64,000 nucleotides of DNA from Pyrrhosoma nymphula (lineage: Eukaryota > Arthropoda > Insecta > Odonata > Coenagrionidae). Positions 1 to 10,190 of this stretch are shown one piece after another. The notes beneath the pieces are model-generated. The model was not told where the DNA came from. It saw nothing but the letters and a program-made list of their open reading frames with translations, and did not search any database. A program made the translations under genes and the position numbers. Position 1 is the first letter of the stretch, and each line of letters opens with the position of its first letter. Where the stretch lies: contig OY754330.1 in the NCBI GenBank assembly GCA_963573305.1, positions 2,294,001 to 2,358,000 of the forward strand. The letters run 5' to 3'.

Positions 1-545
1 TTATGTTTGGTGAATTTCACTTTGCATAGTGTACAGTATTTTACTATGGGGTTCCTCTCACTTATCTTTGTATTCATTCAAAATGCAAAAAAGAGCTATT
101 AGAATTATTGCTGGTAAACCATATGACTCTCCATCCCGACCTATTTTTGAAGACATGAAGTTATTACCACTCTCCTGTGTGTATTTGTACATAGCTGTAA
201 CTTATGTAAAAATTAATTTAAGTGGTTTCCTTTTAAATTGTAATTATCACAAATACCCTACAAGAAATTCATCAGATATTCGTTATAAAAGTATAAGGAC
301 AAAATTCGTAAAAATAGGGCCAAAATAAATGTTATCTAATTACACTATAGTATGCCAAAATGTATAAAACATGAAGAACCTAACAGAAACAATTTTGTTA
401 TGCAGTAATTATTATTGTTTTCTACTAAGTCTTGTGAAATAGTAATTTTTCTTTGTTTTTTAGTGGTGAATATTTTGACGTGCCTTATATATAATACAAG
501 TGTAATCACTTATCGTACTGTAGTCCTTTTTTGTGCAAATAAACA
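1..545 (+). pseudogene. 5'-truncated LINE: C-terminal RT tail and 3' UTR
   Basis: The reading frame at 29-328 contains YSILLWGSSHLSLYSFKMQK and then RAIRIIAGK. This is the conserved segment downstream of the reverse transcriptase in CR1/L2/Jockey-like non-LTR retrotransposons. A later YPTRNSSDIRYKS matches the usual Y-x-T-R-N motif near the C-terminus. The window edge cuts off the upstream RT domain. The frame breaks shortly after the TRN motif and an AT-rich tail follows, ending near AATAAACAATACAATAAAA at about 537-556, which looks like a LINE 3' end. It is a dead fragment. The family assignment rests on motif reading only, and the clade is uncertain. Confidence 0.6.
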
Positions 546-843
546 ATACAATAAAAGTACTTGGCATTGAGCAATAGAGGGAATGTGGGCTCCTCATCCT
601 CTTTGCTCCATCTCATCGTCTCTGCAATTGCCTTGTTGTGCTTCTCCACACTCAATAGTGCTCTGTTAAACAGCTCTTATCATTGTTCTCAATCCTTGCA
701 TTACTAGAATGTGGCCTGTCATTGAAGCCTCTTGCTTGCCCCTTGCACTGATAGCCAGATCTCAAAGTGTTGGGCTGTACTCCACCTCCTACTACTGAAA
801 AGTATAGTAGATTGGGTATATTTACTTGCTATCTTAGTTCAAG

Positions 844-1288
844 TATTACGTAAGACGATTTATGCCATTTTTGACCCCCCCCTCCCCTCCCCCTATGTAA
901 GACAATGTAAGATTTTCCCAACCCCCCCTCCCTGTGTCTTACGTAAGACGTTAGATATTTGTAAATACACTCTGTTAACTGCTTGCTTTCTGCAGTTTTA
1001 TCTTTCCATAGAAGCAATTGTACAGCTTTGAACACTGGATATCGTATAATTATTGCAGTGTTGGAGTACCACATTCATTGAGCATGGATGTAGTGTAGTT
1101 AGCCAGTCAGGGCAGAATAGGAGCATTGGCGTAGTGGTGATATTATGGAAAATACGCCATTAACAAACGGATGCTCCATTTCACTGCTAAATTTCATTCG
1201 GAAATGATAGACACAATGTTTCAAGACAGAGAAAAATCTTACATTATCTTACGTAGCCCCTCCCCCCAAAAAAGGTCTTACATAATAC
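844..1288. mobile_element. MITE-like element with C-run and GTAAGA inverted ends
   Basis: The left part starts TATTACGTAAGAC, followed by C-rich runs and ATGTAAGACAATGTAAGATT. The right part is the inverse, with AATCTTACATTATCTTACGT, a CCCC-rich run and GTCTTACATAATA. The two ends are about 70 bp of imperfect inverted repeat around a roughly 300-bp unique core. No coding capacity is seen. The outer limits and target duplication are uncertain because the right repeat seems to extend further than the left. Confidence 0.45.
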
Positions 1289-1453
1289 TCAGAATGGCCC
1301 CTTACGGTTTATTCATTGAATGTGATTAGTCTAATCTCTCACACTTGTGCCCTCTCTATACTTGTGAGAAAAGACAGTTGGTGATGGCTTCTCTTGAATT
1401 TCTACCTAGTCCCTTTTCCTGATATGAAATTTTGAATTCTTTTTAAATTGCAG

Positions 1454-1647
1454 TGTCGGAAGCAGAGGGGGATGTGTCTGTATCTCTTCGAGAATACCCT
1501 TGGTTCCATGGCACTCTTCCGCGATCAGAAGGTGCGCAGCTGGTGCTGCATGAGGGTGCTGGTGGGCATGGTGTTTTCCTAGTTCGTCAGAGTGAAACAC
1601 GGAAGGGAGAATTTGTACTCACATTCAACTTTCAAGGAAGAGCAAAG
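1454..1647 (+). CDS. Lnk: SH2B/Lnk adaptor, internal exon: first half of SH2 domain
   Basis: The exon is bounded by TTTTAAATTGCAG acceptor and AAG|GTTTGT donor. It starts in phase with two bases of a split codon and ends at a codon boundary. It encodes an acidic lead-in and then YPWFHGTLPRSEGAQLVL, HGVFLVRQSE and EFVLTFNFQGRAK. These are the aA helix, the FLVRxS phosphotyrosine-binding strand with its invariant Arg, and the bC strand of an SH2 domain. They follow the vertebrate SH2B1/2/3 pattern almost residue for residue. SH2B proteins are cytoplasmic adaptors that bind phosphorylated receptor tyrosine kinases; the insect member, Lnk, acts in insulin/IGF signalling. The N-terminal dimerisation and PH domains are not in the window. 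Reading past the donor gives an intronic stop at 1699, so splicing is required. The symbol follows the Drosophila orthologue and is by homology only. Confidence 0.93.
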
Positions 1648-3021
1648 GTTTGTTTTGAGGATTTCATTGCTTACTGTATTTACGTGCATTCAGTTGCTTG
1701 ATCCAAAAATACCCCAGACTTCAATAAATCATTGCTTATTTTCAACTTACAACTACTACACTTCAACCATCAGCGTTGCAATTTGACCTTCTCTCTTCAG
1801 TGCGCTGAAGAGGGCCACTTTGTGGCTGAAATACACCTTTTCACCTCACACCTTACGTCCTCCTCCCTTCCTTTCATAACATTGGCCTTGGCCCGCAATT
1901 TTTGACTTTGCTCTTCCGAGTGTGTTAAAGTGTGACATCCCAAAGTTGGAATCATTCCACTTCTTCGTGGAAGTTAAATCTTGTGTACGGATAAGTGAGT
2001 GTTTTTGTGTGTTCCCGTTAGTCCCTCATTTTCTGGAGTCCCCAGCAGCTCTAGCAAAAAAAAAACACTTAGAAAGTGTGCCTGCCGTCTGTAGGTGTCC
2101 TTGTCATGGAATGACTCCTGTAAACACAGCAGAGTGTGTGAATGTGAGAACCTTTTATAGAGGTTCTTAGCGAGGCTCCCTGCTTGCACTTGAGAAAACT
2201 TAACTATAAGATTTGTGAGTGCCAAAGTGGAATAAGTTCTTGAAACAAAGTGTCGTGGTAACAACATTGAACTTGGAACAAACAGAAGGGGAAATAGAGG
2301 AATAATTTGTCAAAAGTAACAGAATATCTAGTTTACTCAATTATTCGATACATCCCAACTAGTACAGGGCTATCTGTGACAGGATTTATGAGTAAGAATG
2401 TACCAGTCAGCGATAATACTTATGTACTGGCTTCTGCAGAAGAAGGAAGAAGAGATACAAAACGTACCGAACAATAGTTTGAGTTCGAGGAAATGAATGA
2501 TTGAGGAAAGTTACAAATTTCACATGTTAGATAGAAGAAATAATGAGAGTTTTAGAGAGCCTTGTCAGATTTAGTCAATCACTGAACGGATATCTTCACT
2601 AAGGAGAGAATGGAACGATATCAACAGAATGCAGGATGAATTATGAGAAGAGCAAGGGATGAATAACCAGAAAGGAAGAAAAGATCTGGAAACTCTTGGC
2701 AAAGAACAATCCCTGGACTTATAAGAAATAAAGAAGAAGTATCACAGCTTTAAAAAACTCAATGTAGTCCACATTTACACTCATCAATTTTCGTATTTAC
2801 CAAATATTTAACCCTTTGGAGAACCAAGGGTTGACAATTTCGGGATGTTGATGATCCATATAAAATTTTCTCAGTTTCTCTTCCATCTCGTTTTTCCAGA
2901 AATTGTCTTTTTTTAATTTTCTGGAAGAGCATTCCATTGGGGCTCCATAACAAAAATATGGAATATTCTTTTCCAGTTATATGTAGCTGCACTTGAATCT
3001 GGAAGAATTAATCACTACTGT

Positions 3022-3204
3022 AGTATTCAGGTTTCTGGTTCTGCGATTTAATTTTTTAATATTATGCGACAGTTTCGCCGTGCTATGCTGCAAGCTTCGT
3101 CGGGCTTTTTGTTCTAAAAAGCCCGACGAAGCCTGCAGCATAGCACGGCGAAACTGTTGCATAATATTAAAAAATTAAATCGCAGAACCAGAAACCTGAA
3201 TACT
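3022..3204. repeat. Near-perfect 183-bp palindrome (89-bp arms, 5-nt loop)
   Basis: The left arm begins AGTATTCAGGTTTCTGG and the right arm ends CCAGAAACCTGAATACT. The centre is GGGCTTTTT-gttct-AAAAAGCCC at about 3113, and the arms match with only a few mismatches. The palindrome plus an A-rich tail (to 3237) lies between two copies of TTAATCACTACTGT at 3008-3021 and 3238-3251. This looks like a target-site duplication made on insertion. There is no protein-coding signal. The transcript of the host gene would fold here into a long hairpin. Confidence 0.85.
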
Positions 3205-3312
3205 ATTAACATGAGCTGCGAAAATCTTCAAAAAAAGTTAATCACTACTGTGTTTCAGAGTTAGCTGTCCGCCATTCATGTAGCAAAATTTCAACCGTTT
3301 GCTTTCCATACT

Positions 3313-4120
3313 CAGGGTGGCCACAAGTCAGGGAAATGTGTCAAGCAAAAGAGGTTGGCTGTCAGGGATTTTCATGTCCTGTCAGGGAAACTCGTAGCGG
3401 TCGTGCCTCTACAAGTGGCTCGGCTCATGTTCCATGTACTTCTTTCGCCTCTGCCACCATCCGATATATGCCCAGCCACTCATTGCCAGTTCTATCTTCC
3501 TCCCTTTGGCTCTGCCCGGCTATTCCCGGCTACCTTTTCATATATCTTGGCGGAAAGGCAGGCCTGAAATGTGTGGGGAGGGGTACTGCCTCCGAGAGGG
3601 ATGGTTCGAATGCAATGTTGCTGAGATACTCTTTGCTTCTTTGAGACCTTTATCGGGCCAGTGTTGGAGGAGAAAAATACCCCACGGTTTGTCATCTGCA
3701 ACATTGTGAGAGGCTACACCCATATCTCTCTGCTCACCTGTCACTGTTGCCAAGTTTCCGCTCACGGTTCCTCTCTCACTCGCACATCCCTCTTTGTAGA
3801 TGCATCGGACGGCATTCCATATCGAATGCTCTTGGTGCGAGATTGCTCAGATGAGTTTTACGGCGTGCTACAGAAACACGAATGTGTTCAAGCATAGGCC
3901 CCCTAATGACAATTTATAGAACTGAATTTTGTTTTTTTCGAAATGCACTGATAGCACCTGCATCTCAAGTATAGCAATGCATTTCATTACGCATTGTGCC
4001 ATCATTAAAACAAAAACAAATTAAAAGATCGCTGTACACTTTTTTTCAGGGAGACATTTTGTCAGGGAATTTTGTGGAGATGTCAGGGAATTTCAAAATT
4101 AAAACTTTGTGGCCACCCTG
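3313..4120. mobile_element. 808-bp non-autonomous DNA transposon, CAGGGTGGCCACAA termini
   Basis: The left end CAGGGTGGCCACAAGT and the right end TTTGTGGCCACCCTG form inverted repeats of at least 14 bp. They are flanked by ATACT at 3308-3312 and at 4121-4125. Both subterminal regions carry several GTCAGGGA / TGTCAGGGAA motifs, placed in the same orientation on the plus strand. No transposase is present. The CAGGG start and short duplication suit a hAT-type MITE, including groups that make 5-bp duplications. The superfamily is not certain. Confidence 0.75.
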
Positions 4121-5651
4121 ATACTCTCCTTGTGGGATACATTTCTACACGCAAAGAGGCATTTCACCTCTATGATGCCTTTTCCATCCTCTATTACTTC
4201 ATCTGGCATGGCAGAAAGGAATGGGAGATGTTTGTCATTTGATATTTGTTGGCATGGAGGTAACTGACATTTCATAGGGTGGCTAATGAAATAACGTACT
4301 CCAACTTATTACTTCCTCCAACTTATAATAGCCTTCCAACTAAAATTACCTTCCCGTCTCAGTCTTTTCCTTCCTGGAGAATGATATTGTAGTATCTGCC
4401 TCCGGCTGTTTGGAGTGTATTTCAAACTTGCCTGAAACCAAGACAAAAGCGTAAAAGCTGCATTATAACTTCTTTTAAATCACCAACACATACAAAATAA
4501 CCATAACTTTCCTCATAACGCAAAAGTATAAGTTTAAAAGTAAAAGGGCAAAATAATTGCCTTTTCCAGTATTTTTCCTCTTTGTTAAATGCTGCACTTC
4601 CTTTTCTTTACTTTGTATCTTTTATGATACCATGCTTTTCTGTAGAGTTCCTTGGACTCTTCCAGGAAGTTACCACGCAGGAGACTTGCTGGAGAGCACA
4701 AGCACACACACACACACCCTTTTCTGGAGATCCCTCCAAAATACAGAGGGGAACTTAGCGTAATTCTTACGGTCAACAAAGGAAGCAGTTAGGGGTGAAT
4801 GGATGATGGGAGGGAGACCTAGGGGACCCCGTTGGGCACTGTCCTGGGGTTAAAAGAGACTGGCTTATGTAAGAGGAGGCGTAGTTGAAGCTGTAACATC
4901 TCTTGAGATGCTCTAACATCTGCCGTCGAAGTTTTGGGAGCAAATTTATTTTTAGGTTCCATTGATTTATCTATTTTATCATAGCTCTCCATTTCTGCTG
5001 GCCAGAAGCATTCATCTTCTTTGGGTCCACTAGTTCCACATGCTTTTATTTGGCATAATAATTCCGTTATTCAACATCTTTGATTGTCAATTAACTATTT
5101 CCCTGAGGTTCTCAGGAATTCTATATGGTCTCGCATTAATTCCTGCCATCAAGAAGGGTGGTTGTTGAGCATAACAATTGAAATCATACTATGTATTCTG
5201 CACAAAATAGAAAACTTTCTCTTGAATTTTTCTTTTTCCCTTTATCATTCCTTTGATGCTGAAATTGAACTTGAAGTCAACCTTTTTTTTTCTTAAAAAA
5301 ACGAGTTTTCCACTCAAGAAAGCTGTGCGAAGAGGGAAAGTCTCAATTTATTTTTCAAATTATGTAGTAGAAGAATAATCTTAAAAAGTTGTACACCTTT
5401 CACTGTGACAGTAACCTTTTGTGTACTCTCTTTACTTTTTGTGTCTCGTCCCTGCTCTGAGTATGCATTGACTTGTATATACATATATGTTTAACCGTAG
5501 TTCACTGATTTGTTTCTTTTTACTGCATATAAGTGTAAATGTGAGGTTTCACAGGTCATGGTACATTTAACTAGGTATTCCACCGTGGAATGAAATCTTT
5601 ACCTTTATCTGGGTAACTGTTTCTATACTCCATTTCTCTGCCTTATTTCAG

Positions 5652-5915
5652 CACCTCCGGATGACATTAAACTCTGAGGGGCAGTGCAGGGTGCAGCACC
5701 TGTGGTTCCCGACTATATTCGATATGCTGGAGCACTTCCGCCAGCACCCTATCCCGCTGGAGTCAGGAGGGGCTTCAGATGTGACCTTGACTGAGTATGT
5801 TGTGGCCCCAGCGGTGGCAGGAGGTGGTGCCTCGAGCAGCAACGGTCGCACGTCGGCATCTGGTGCAGGCGAAAGGGATGGGCGAAGACCCCCAGTCATA
5901 CCAGAGCCTAGGGAG
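5652..5915 (+). CDS. Lnk: SH2B/Lnk adaptor, internal exon: second half of SH2 domain and linker
   Basis: The acceptor CCTTATTTCAG and donor GAG|GTTAGT bound exactly 88 codons, and both junctions are in phase 0. Translation starts HLRMTLNSEGQCRVQHLWF, continuing directly from the AK at the end of the previous exon. It includes the bD strand His and Arg positions, then FDMLEHFRQHPIPLESGG and TLTEYVVA, which close the SH2 fold with the SH2B-type P-I-P-L-E-S-G-G signature. After about residue 55 the exon becomes an Ala/Gly/Ser-rich, then basic, disordered linker ending in VIPEPRE. If the intron were retained, 18 extra codons would be read before a stop at 5970-5972, giving a short isoform without the C-terminal tail. 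No evidence favours that isoform. Confidence 0.93.
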
Positions 5916-6079
5916 GTTAGTCAAGTCAGTGGTTCATTTGCTTATTGTCTTATTATTGCATCATTCATCTAGCTGAACCTTTCTCCTCTTCTCTGTTTTT
6001 CATCATGAATCCCCATCTCACCTCTTGACTCTCCACCCTCATTACTTTAATTCAGTTTCAGCATAATTATAAGAAGAAC

Positions 6080-6380
6080 TTCCAAAAAATAACTGCACTC
6101 CTTCTCTGATGAGCAAAATACTCAAAGCCCAGATCGGGCATCCGGCGAGCTTAGGTTCTCCACCTCCACCGATGTTTTGATGGAAGATGTTTCCATTGTC
6201 TTCAGGGTTGTTGATGACGGGTGTTCAAGTAGTCGGATTTATATTGTACTCTGCTCTTCAGGTCAGGTCTTTTGCAATTGGTGAAACTGTACTGAAATGG
6301 AATTCTTAGTCCCTTTTGAAATTTTTAGATACCTTTTTAGATAGATTTTCGATAGCCTCCTTGGTGATCAGATCCCAATA
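6080..6380 (-). pseudogene. Penelope-like element: 3' part of GIY-YIG reading frame, split off by a transposon
   Basis: Read on the minus strand, 6380 downward gives YWDLITKEAIENLSKK, which follows directly from the minus-strand frame ending at 9237 once the Tigger-like insertion (6381-9234) and one TA are removed. A second copy on the plus strand at about 9925-9960 has RYWDQITKETVEICLE, which confirms the alignment. Further downstream the frame decays; NNPEDNGNIFHQ is still comparable to NSPEDDRKVSH in the second copy. It is the C-terminal flank of a Penelope-like retroelement endonuclease and is inactive. Confidence 0.6.
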
Positions 6381-9234
6381 CAGTAGAAACTCGAAAATAC
6401 GAACTTCGAAATTACGAAATTTTGATTTTACGAAGCAAAATCTTCAGTCCCGACCGAAAGGGTATCTAAGTGTATGTAACAGTACGCGATATTACGAAAT
6501 AACGAAGTTTTAAAATTACGAACCTCGGATCTTGGTCCCGACGTGAAAAAGTTACTCGTTTATACGAATAGTGATGGATCACAGTAACGTTTCGGTGCTC
6601 CTTTTCAGAGTTAAACAAATAATTAATGATCGTCGCCGAATACATTATGCACTGAATGTATTACCTGAACGATATCTCATTGTTCAATGCTTCAATAGTA
6701 AAGGTGTGGTTTCGCTGGGGCGTCTGGCGTCCGTCCAGCTGTCAGAAGTCACTGACGTACTCATCCAATGTACAGAAAGTCCTCGACATACGAACGAGAT
6801 GCATTCCGAGAACTTGTTCGTAAGTTGAAAAACGTTAGCCAGGCATCGAAAATGGCAGTTACTGTATTTCCTGGCCCATAAGACGCACTTTGTTTGCTCC
6901 AAAATGTGCTCTTAAATTGGTTGTTCGTCCTCTAAGACACAAGCTGATTCGCTGGGAAAATACTATTTAGGGATGGTCAGATCGGATCTAAAGATCCACG
7001 GGTATTACGTTTCTCCGGATACTGAAATCGGATCCTAATTCATTAAAAAAAATCGGATCTGGATCAGATAAAAAAATTCACACTGGGGAGTAGATACCTT
7101 TAAAATCGCCCTAAATAACGGTCATCCTGTGTTGCGGCCGATGTAGGAACTAGTTGGAACCATGGAAGTTGGCTGCTGATGCTCTCGAAAGGATGTCTAT
7201 AGGATGTCCTCGAAAGGATATCCCAACTAGTGGAAACAACCTGAGAAGTTAGGGCGGGTATGCGATGAGTGAAATGTGATACGTTTGGTTCGCCGTCATA
7301 GCTGATAAGGGACTCCCAACGGGCAACGCCCCCCCCCCCCCCCACCCAACTTTTGGAAGCCACCTGTGAAGTTAGGGCGTGGGAAAGTGATGAGTGAAAT
7401 GTGATACTTATGATGAAATGTGATGCGGACTCGAGAAAAATATCACTTTACTCTGACCTCCTAACTATGAGCGCCGAGCCGAGGGTGGGGAAGAGAGAGG
7501 TGGAGGGCAGAGCAAGAGGCAGGCCAAGGACGCGTAGCCCTTCGCTGGACTGCCGCAAGTGCCTGCGCTCGGCACGAATGCCACTGGAAAAAAGTGCTGG
7601 ACATCTTTGCTTTACATGACTACAGTAATTGTATTAAACTTGCGTACCAACTTGAGGAGTATCCGCATTGAAAGATAAACGATGCAGCTAGAACTTATAT
7701 CAAAGTTCATTTTCGTATCACTTCTCATAGCCGAGTAGCATTTCCGCGAAATAATCGATTTTAGGCAAGTTAACTAAATTTTTCTCCTATGTGGTTGATA
7801 TCAAGTACGCACAAGTATGTATCAAGCCGTATGAAATAAGTTCTAGCAACATCCTTCGTGCGCCAAACTGTGAAAACAGAATTTCTTTATCTATTAGCAT
7901 GGCGATGTAAAGGTCAACGGTCTGAAAATGGATTTCCTGGCGTGGTATCCACTTCCAAAAGTGAATGATGCTTCCTATAAAAGGAGGTAAAAACAGATTA
8001 GTTCCGATTCTCTTTTCCCATGCGCCGATGCACTACGTTATTTATCCCATTGATGTGACGATGCGTTTCAAAGCTCTCTCGGGCGCTACGCAACATAATT
8101 TCAGGTTGTGGAAAAATCATGAAGGAGCGCGAAGAAGAGCTCACAGCTACCACCGGGGTAAGGTTACAATTTGAATCGACCGATATAAGGGCTCCCTCGT
8201 TCGATCATCGGCCGTATCAACCTATTGTTGGCTGCCGAGGCCTCTGAAAGGAGGCCCAACCCCTCCCCCACTAGTGAAAGCCACCTGGGTAAAAGCGAAA
8301 CTGGGTGAGGGTAGATTATCACAGATAAGGTGAAGGAGTGATCCTCTCGGGTTACCCCCTTCTCTTTCTCGCTGAATGAGTCCCTCGCAGATGAATGTCG
8401 TCGCGCCTAGGAATAAGGAACGAAGAACTTTTTTCTTGAAGGGTCTTCTGGGAAAAACCGGTTTAGACGTGCCAATTGTTCAGATCCGACTGAGGTATCA
8501 CCCTAAAATCTGACAGCTTTAATGTTTCCGGCTGAGTGATTGAGAGGGATAGCTGGATGGAAGGACTGCTCGTCAGGCAATTTAAAAATACCCTGGAAAG
8601 GATATTTTACCATTCATCACGATAACCCGGATCGAGCCTCGTATTGCCGGTAATAATTATTTGTCATCACAAAACGAATGAGTGAACGGAATAATGCATC
8701 GATTTGATGCGAAGGTAGCTCGACACACGGAAGTCGATTTCCATTGAAACGCGGCTTTCGTCTTACTTCCGAGCCATCCGTAAAAATTTATGACGCAAGT
8801 AAACAATGAACATTGCAAATTGGGGCCATCCATCCATCCAGATAATATTCTTAAAATTCATCACGGCAAAGAGGGGTAGTACCAATCCGCGAGTTGCTGC
8901 ATGCCGCACCGCCAGCTGCAACAGCAAAATAACTTATCCGGTAGCGCCAAATTTGAAATTCCCGAAAATAGGAATATTTAAACTCCGACAAATAAGTTGT
9001 GTTCAACTGACAATGAGTGCACCCTGTGGGCATGAATACACATTTAAATATAATATCATGAATTATAACTTCGTAAATCATGCTAGTACATCGCGAGAGT
9101 ACATCTTAATCCAAGGAAACAAAAAAAGAGCTTCATCGCGATGTTTTTGAAAGATACTCGTTCATACGAAATTTGATATTACTAAGTGCCGATTTTTCCA
9201 GTCCCGTCAACTTCGTAATTTCGAGTTTCTACTG
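6381..9234. mobile_element. pogo/Tigger-like DNA transposon, 2854 bp, non-autonomous
   Basis: The left end CAGTAGAAACTCGAAAATAC and the right end, inverted, CAGTAGAAACTCGAAATTAC are flanked by TA at 6379-6380 and 9235-9236. Subterminal stretches repeat the TACGAA / TTACGAA motif several times, typical of pogo/Tigger-type termini. No transposase frame was recognised inside. The interior is a patchwork: a fragment resembling another pogo-type end at about 6862-6890 (GTATTTCCTGGCCCATAAG), a direct repeat at 7231-7407, a C run at 7328-7343, and at about 8209-8395 a segment repeated at the right edge of the window. The element sits inside a Penelope-like sequence. Confidence 0.85.
7231..7407. repeat. 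Two-copy direct repeat of about 52 bp within the Tigger-like element
   Basis: Copies at 7231-7282 and 7354-7407 share AAGTTAGGGCG and GATGAGTGAAATGTGATAC. They are separated by about 70 bp containing a long C run. A related GGAAGCCACC motif recurs near 8268 and 63899. There is no coding signal. Confidence 0.7.
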
Positions 9235-9236
9235 TA

Positions 9237-9803
9237 TCCGGTACATTAGCTGAACAATATAATACAGTCCCATTGGACGGCATGGTGGAGATTGATCAAA
9301 TGTTTTGGTACTGCCAACTTCCAAGGTTGACTTAGCGAGGAATGCTGTTGGTGGTCTTTTAATCTGGTATTAATGGTTCTACCTTTCTCACCAATGTAGA
9401 TATCTCCACATTCACAAAGTATTTGATAAACTCGAGACACCTTTATACCGATGGGGTCGTTGACTCTTGCTAGTTGGCTCCTAAGTTTCATGGTAAAGAT
9501 GAATGATGTGGATATTGTGCTTTTGCAGCAACCGGGATATATTTCCGGATCATGTGGAAACATATGGCGAGCAAGGCTTGGCAACCTGCCCCATACACGT
9601 GTCCTCCTCCTCAGTTGTGTCATTTTTCTTTATTTGACTGAAGGCCCTTATCAGGGCCCGAGAGATTTTGTGATGGCCATATCCATTGTGTAAGAAGGTC
9701 TTCTTTAGGTGTTGTAACTCTCCTGGTAGAATTTATTTGTCAGAATCGGCCTTGGCTCTATGACTTAGCGAAGAAATAATGGCATTCCATTGGGAATTGA
9801 GCT
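9237..9803 (-). pseudogene. Penelope-like element: GIY-YIG endonuclease fragment
   Basis: The minus-strand frame reads KVSRVYQILCECGDIYIGEK, then GRTINTRLKDHQQ and HLINLHHAVQWD. This matches the GIY-YIG nuclease of Penelope-like retroelements: VYxI-C-x-C-G-x-x-YIG, then the Arg/His helix TRLKEH. Upstream (higher coordinates, about 9803-9624) the frame, broken by stops and frame changes, keeps FLHNGYGHHKI, typical of the linker before the nuclease. The frame has a TAA near 9246, then continues across the Tigger insertion into 6380. Penelope-like elements use the nuclease for target-primed integration. This copy is dead through stops, truncation and the insertion. Confidence 0.75.
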
Positions 9804-9837
9804 CAAAATTGGCTCTCTGACCAATGGCACTTCCAGC

Positions 9838-10190
9838 TATGTCACCTGAGAAGTCAGCAGATGCAGTACATTTGATTAACCTCCACCATGGCATCGAATG
9901 GGATGATACTAAATTGCTCTGCTCCTCTATCAGATATTGGGATCAGATCACCAAAGAGACGGTCGAAATCTGCCTAGAATCTTATCGATTTCAACAGGGA
10001 TCAAGGATTCAATTTGAGTAGGACAACAGGCCTGAAGGGCAGAGAGTATATAAACCCCTGGCATCAACAGCCCCGAAGATGATAGAAAAGTCTCCCATTG
10101 AAATATTGGCAGAGATGGAGAACCTAACACCCAGTCGGAAGCCCAAGAAGAAGTCACATCAATTATTCACCGGAAAAGTATAAACTACTT
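9838..10190 (+). pseudogene. Second Penelope-like fragment, opposite orientation
   Basis: The plus-strand frame contains VHLINLHHGIEWDDTKLL and RYWDQITKETVEICLE, the C-terminal end of the GIY-YIG domain and its flank. It is homologous to the minus-strand copy just to the left, so two 3' parts lie in inverted orientation. After about 10020 the frame shifts but NSPEDDRKVSH is still readable. It does not reach the catalytic part of the nuclease and is not functional. Confidence 0.6.

Larger units (their letters stand above)
1648..5651 (+). other. Intron of the SH2B/Lnk gene
   Basis: This 4.0-kb phase-0 intron starts GTTTGT and ends CCTTATTTCAG. It contains a hairpin insertion (3022-3204) and an 808-bp MITE (3313-4120). 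The parts 1702-3007 and 4126-5651 show no gene; a short CA repeat lies at about 4702-4717 and several T-rich runs precede the acceptor. A small hairpin motif at 1801-1830 is discussed in the findings. Confidence 0.85.

Noticed and set aside
2977..3178. Two 61-codon ORFs on opposite strands
   Set aside because: They are similar to each other only because the region is a palindrome.
7328..7343. C-run as a biological feature
   Set aside because: Homopolymers of this kind are common and prone to sequencing error; no function is inferred.
6968..8504. Possible hAT element from TAGGGATGGTCAGATCGG to an inverted TAGGGTG end
   Set aside because: The termini match poorly and the 8 bp outside (ATACTATT versus AAATCTGA) do not agree.
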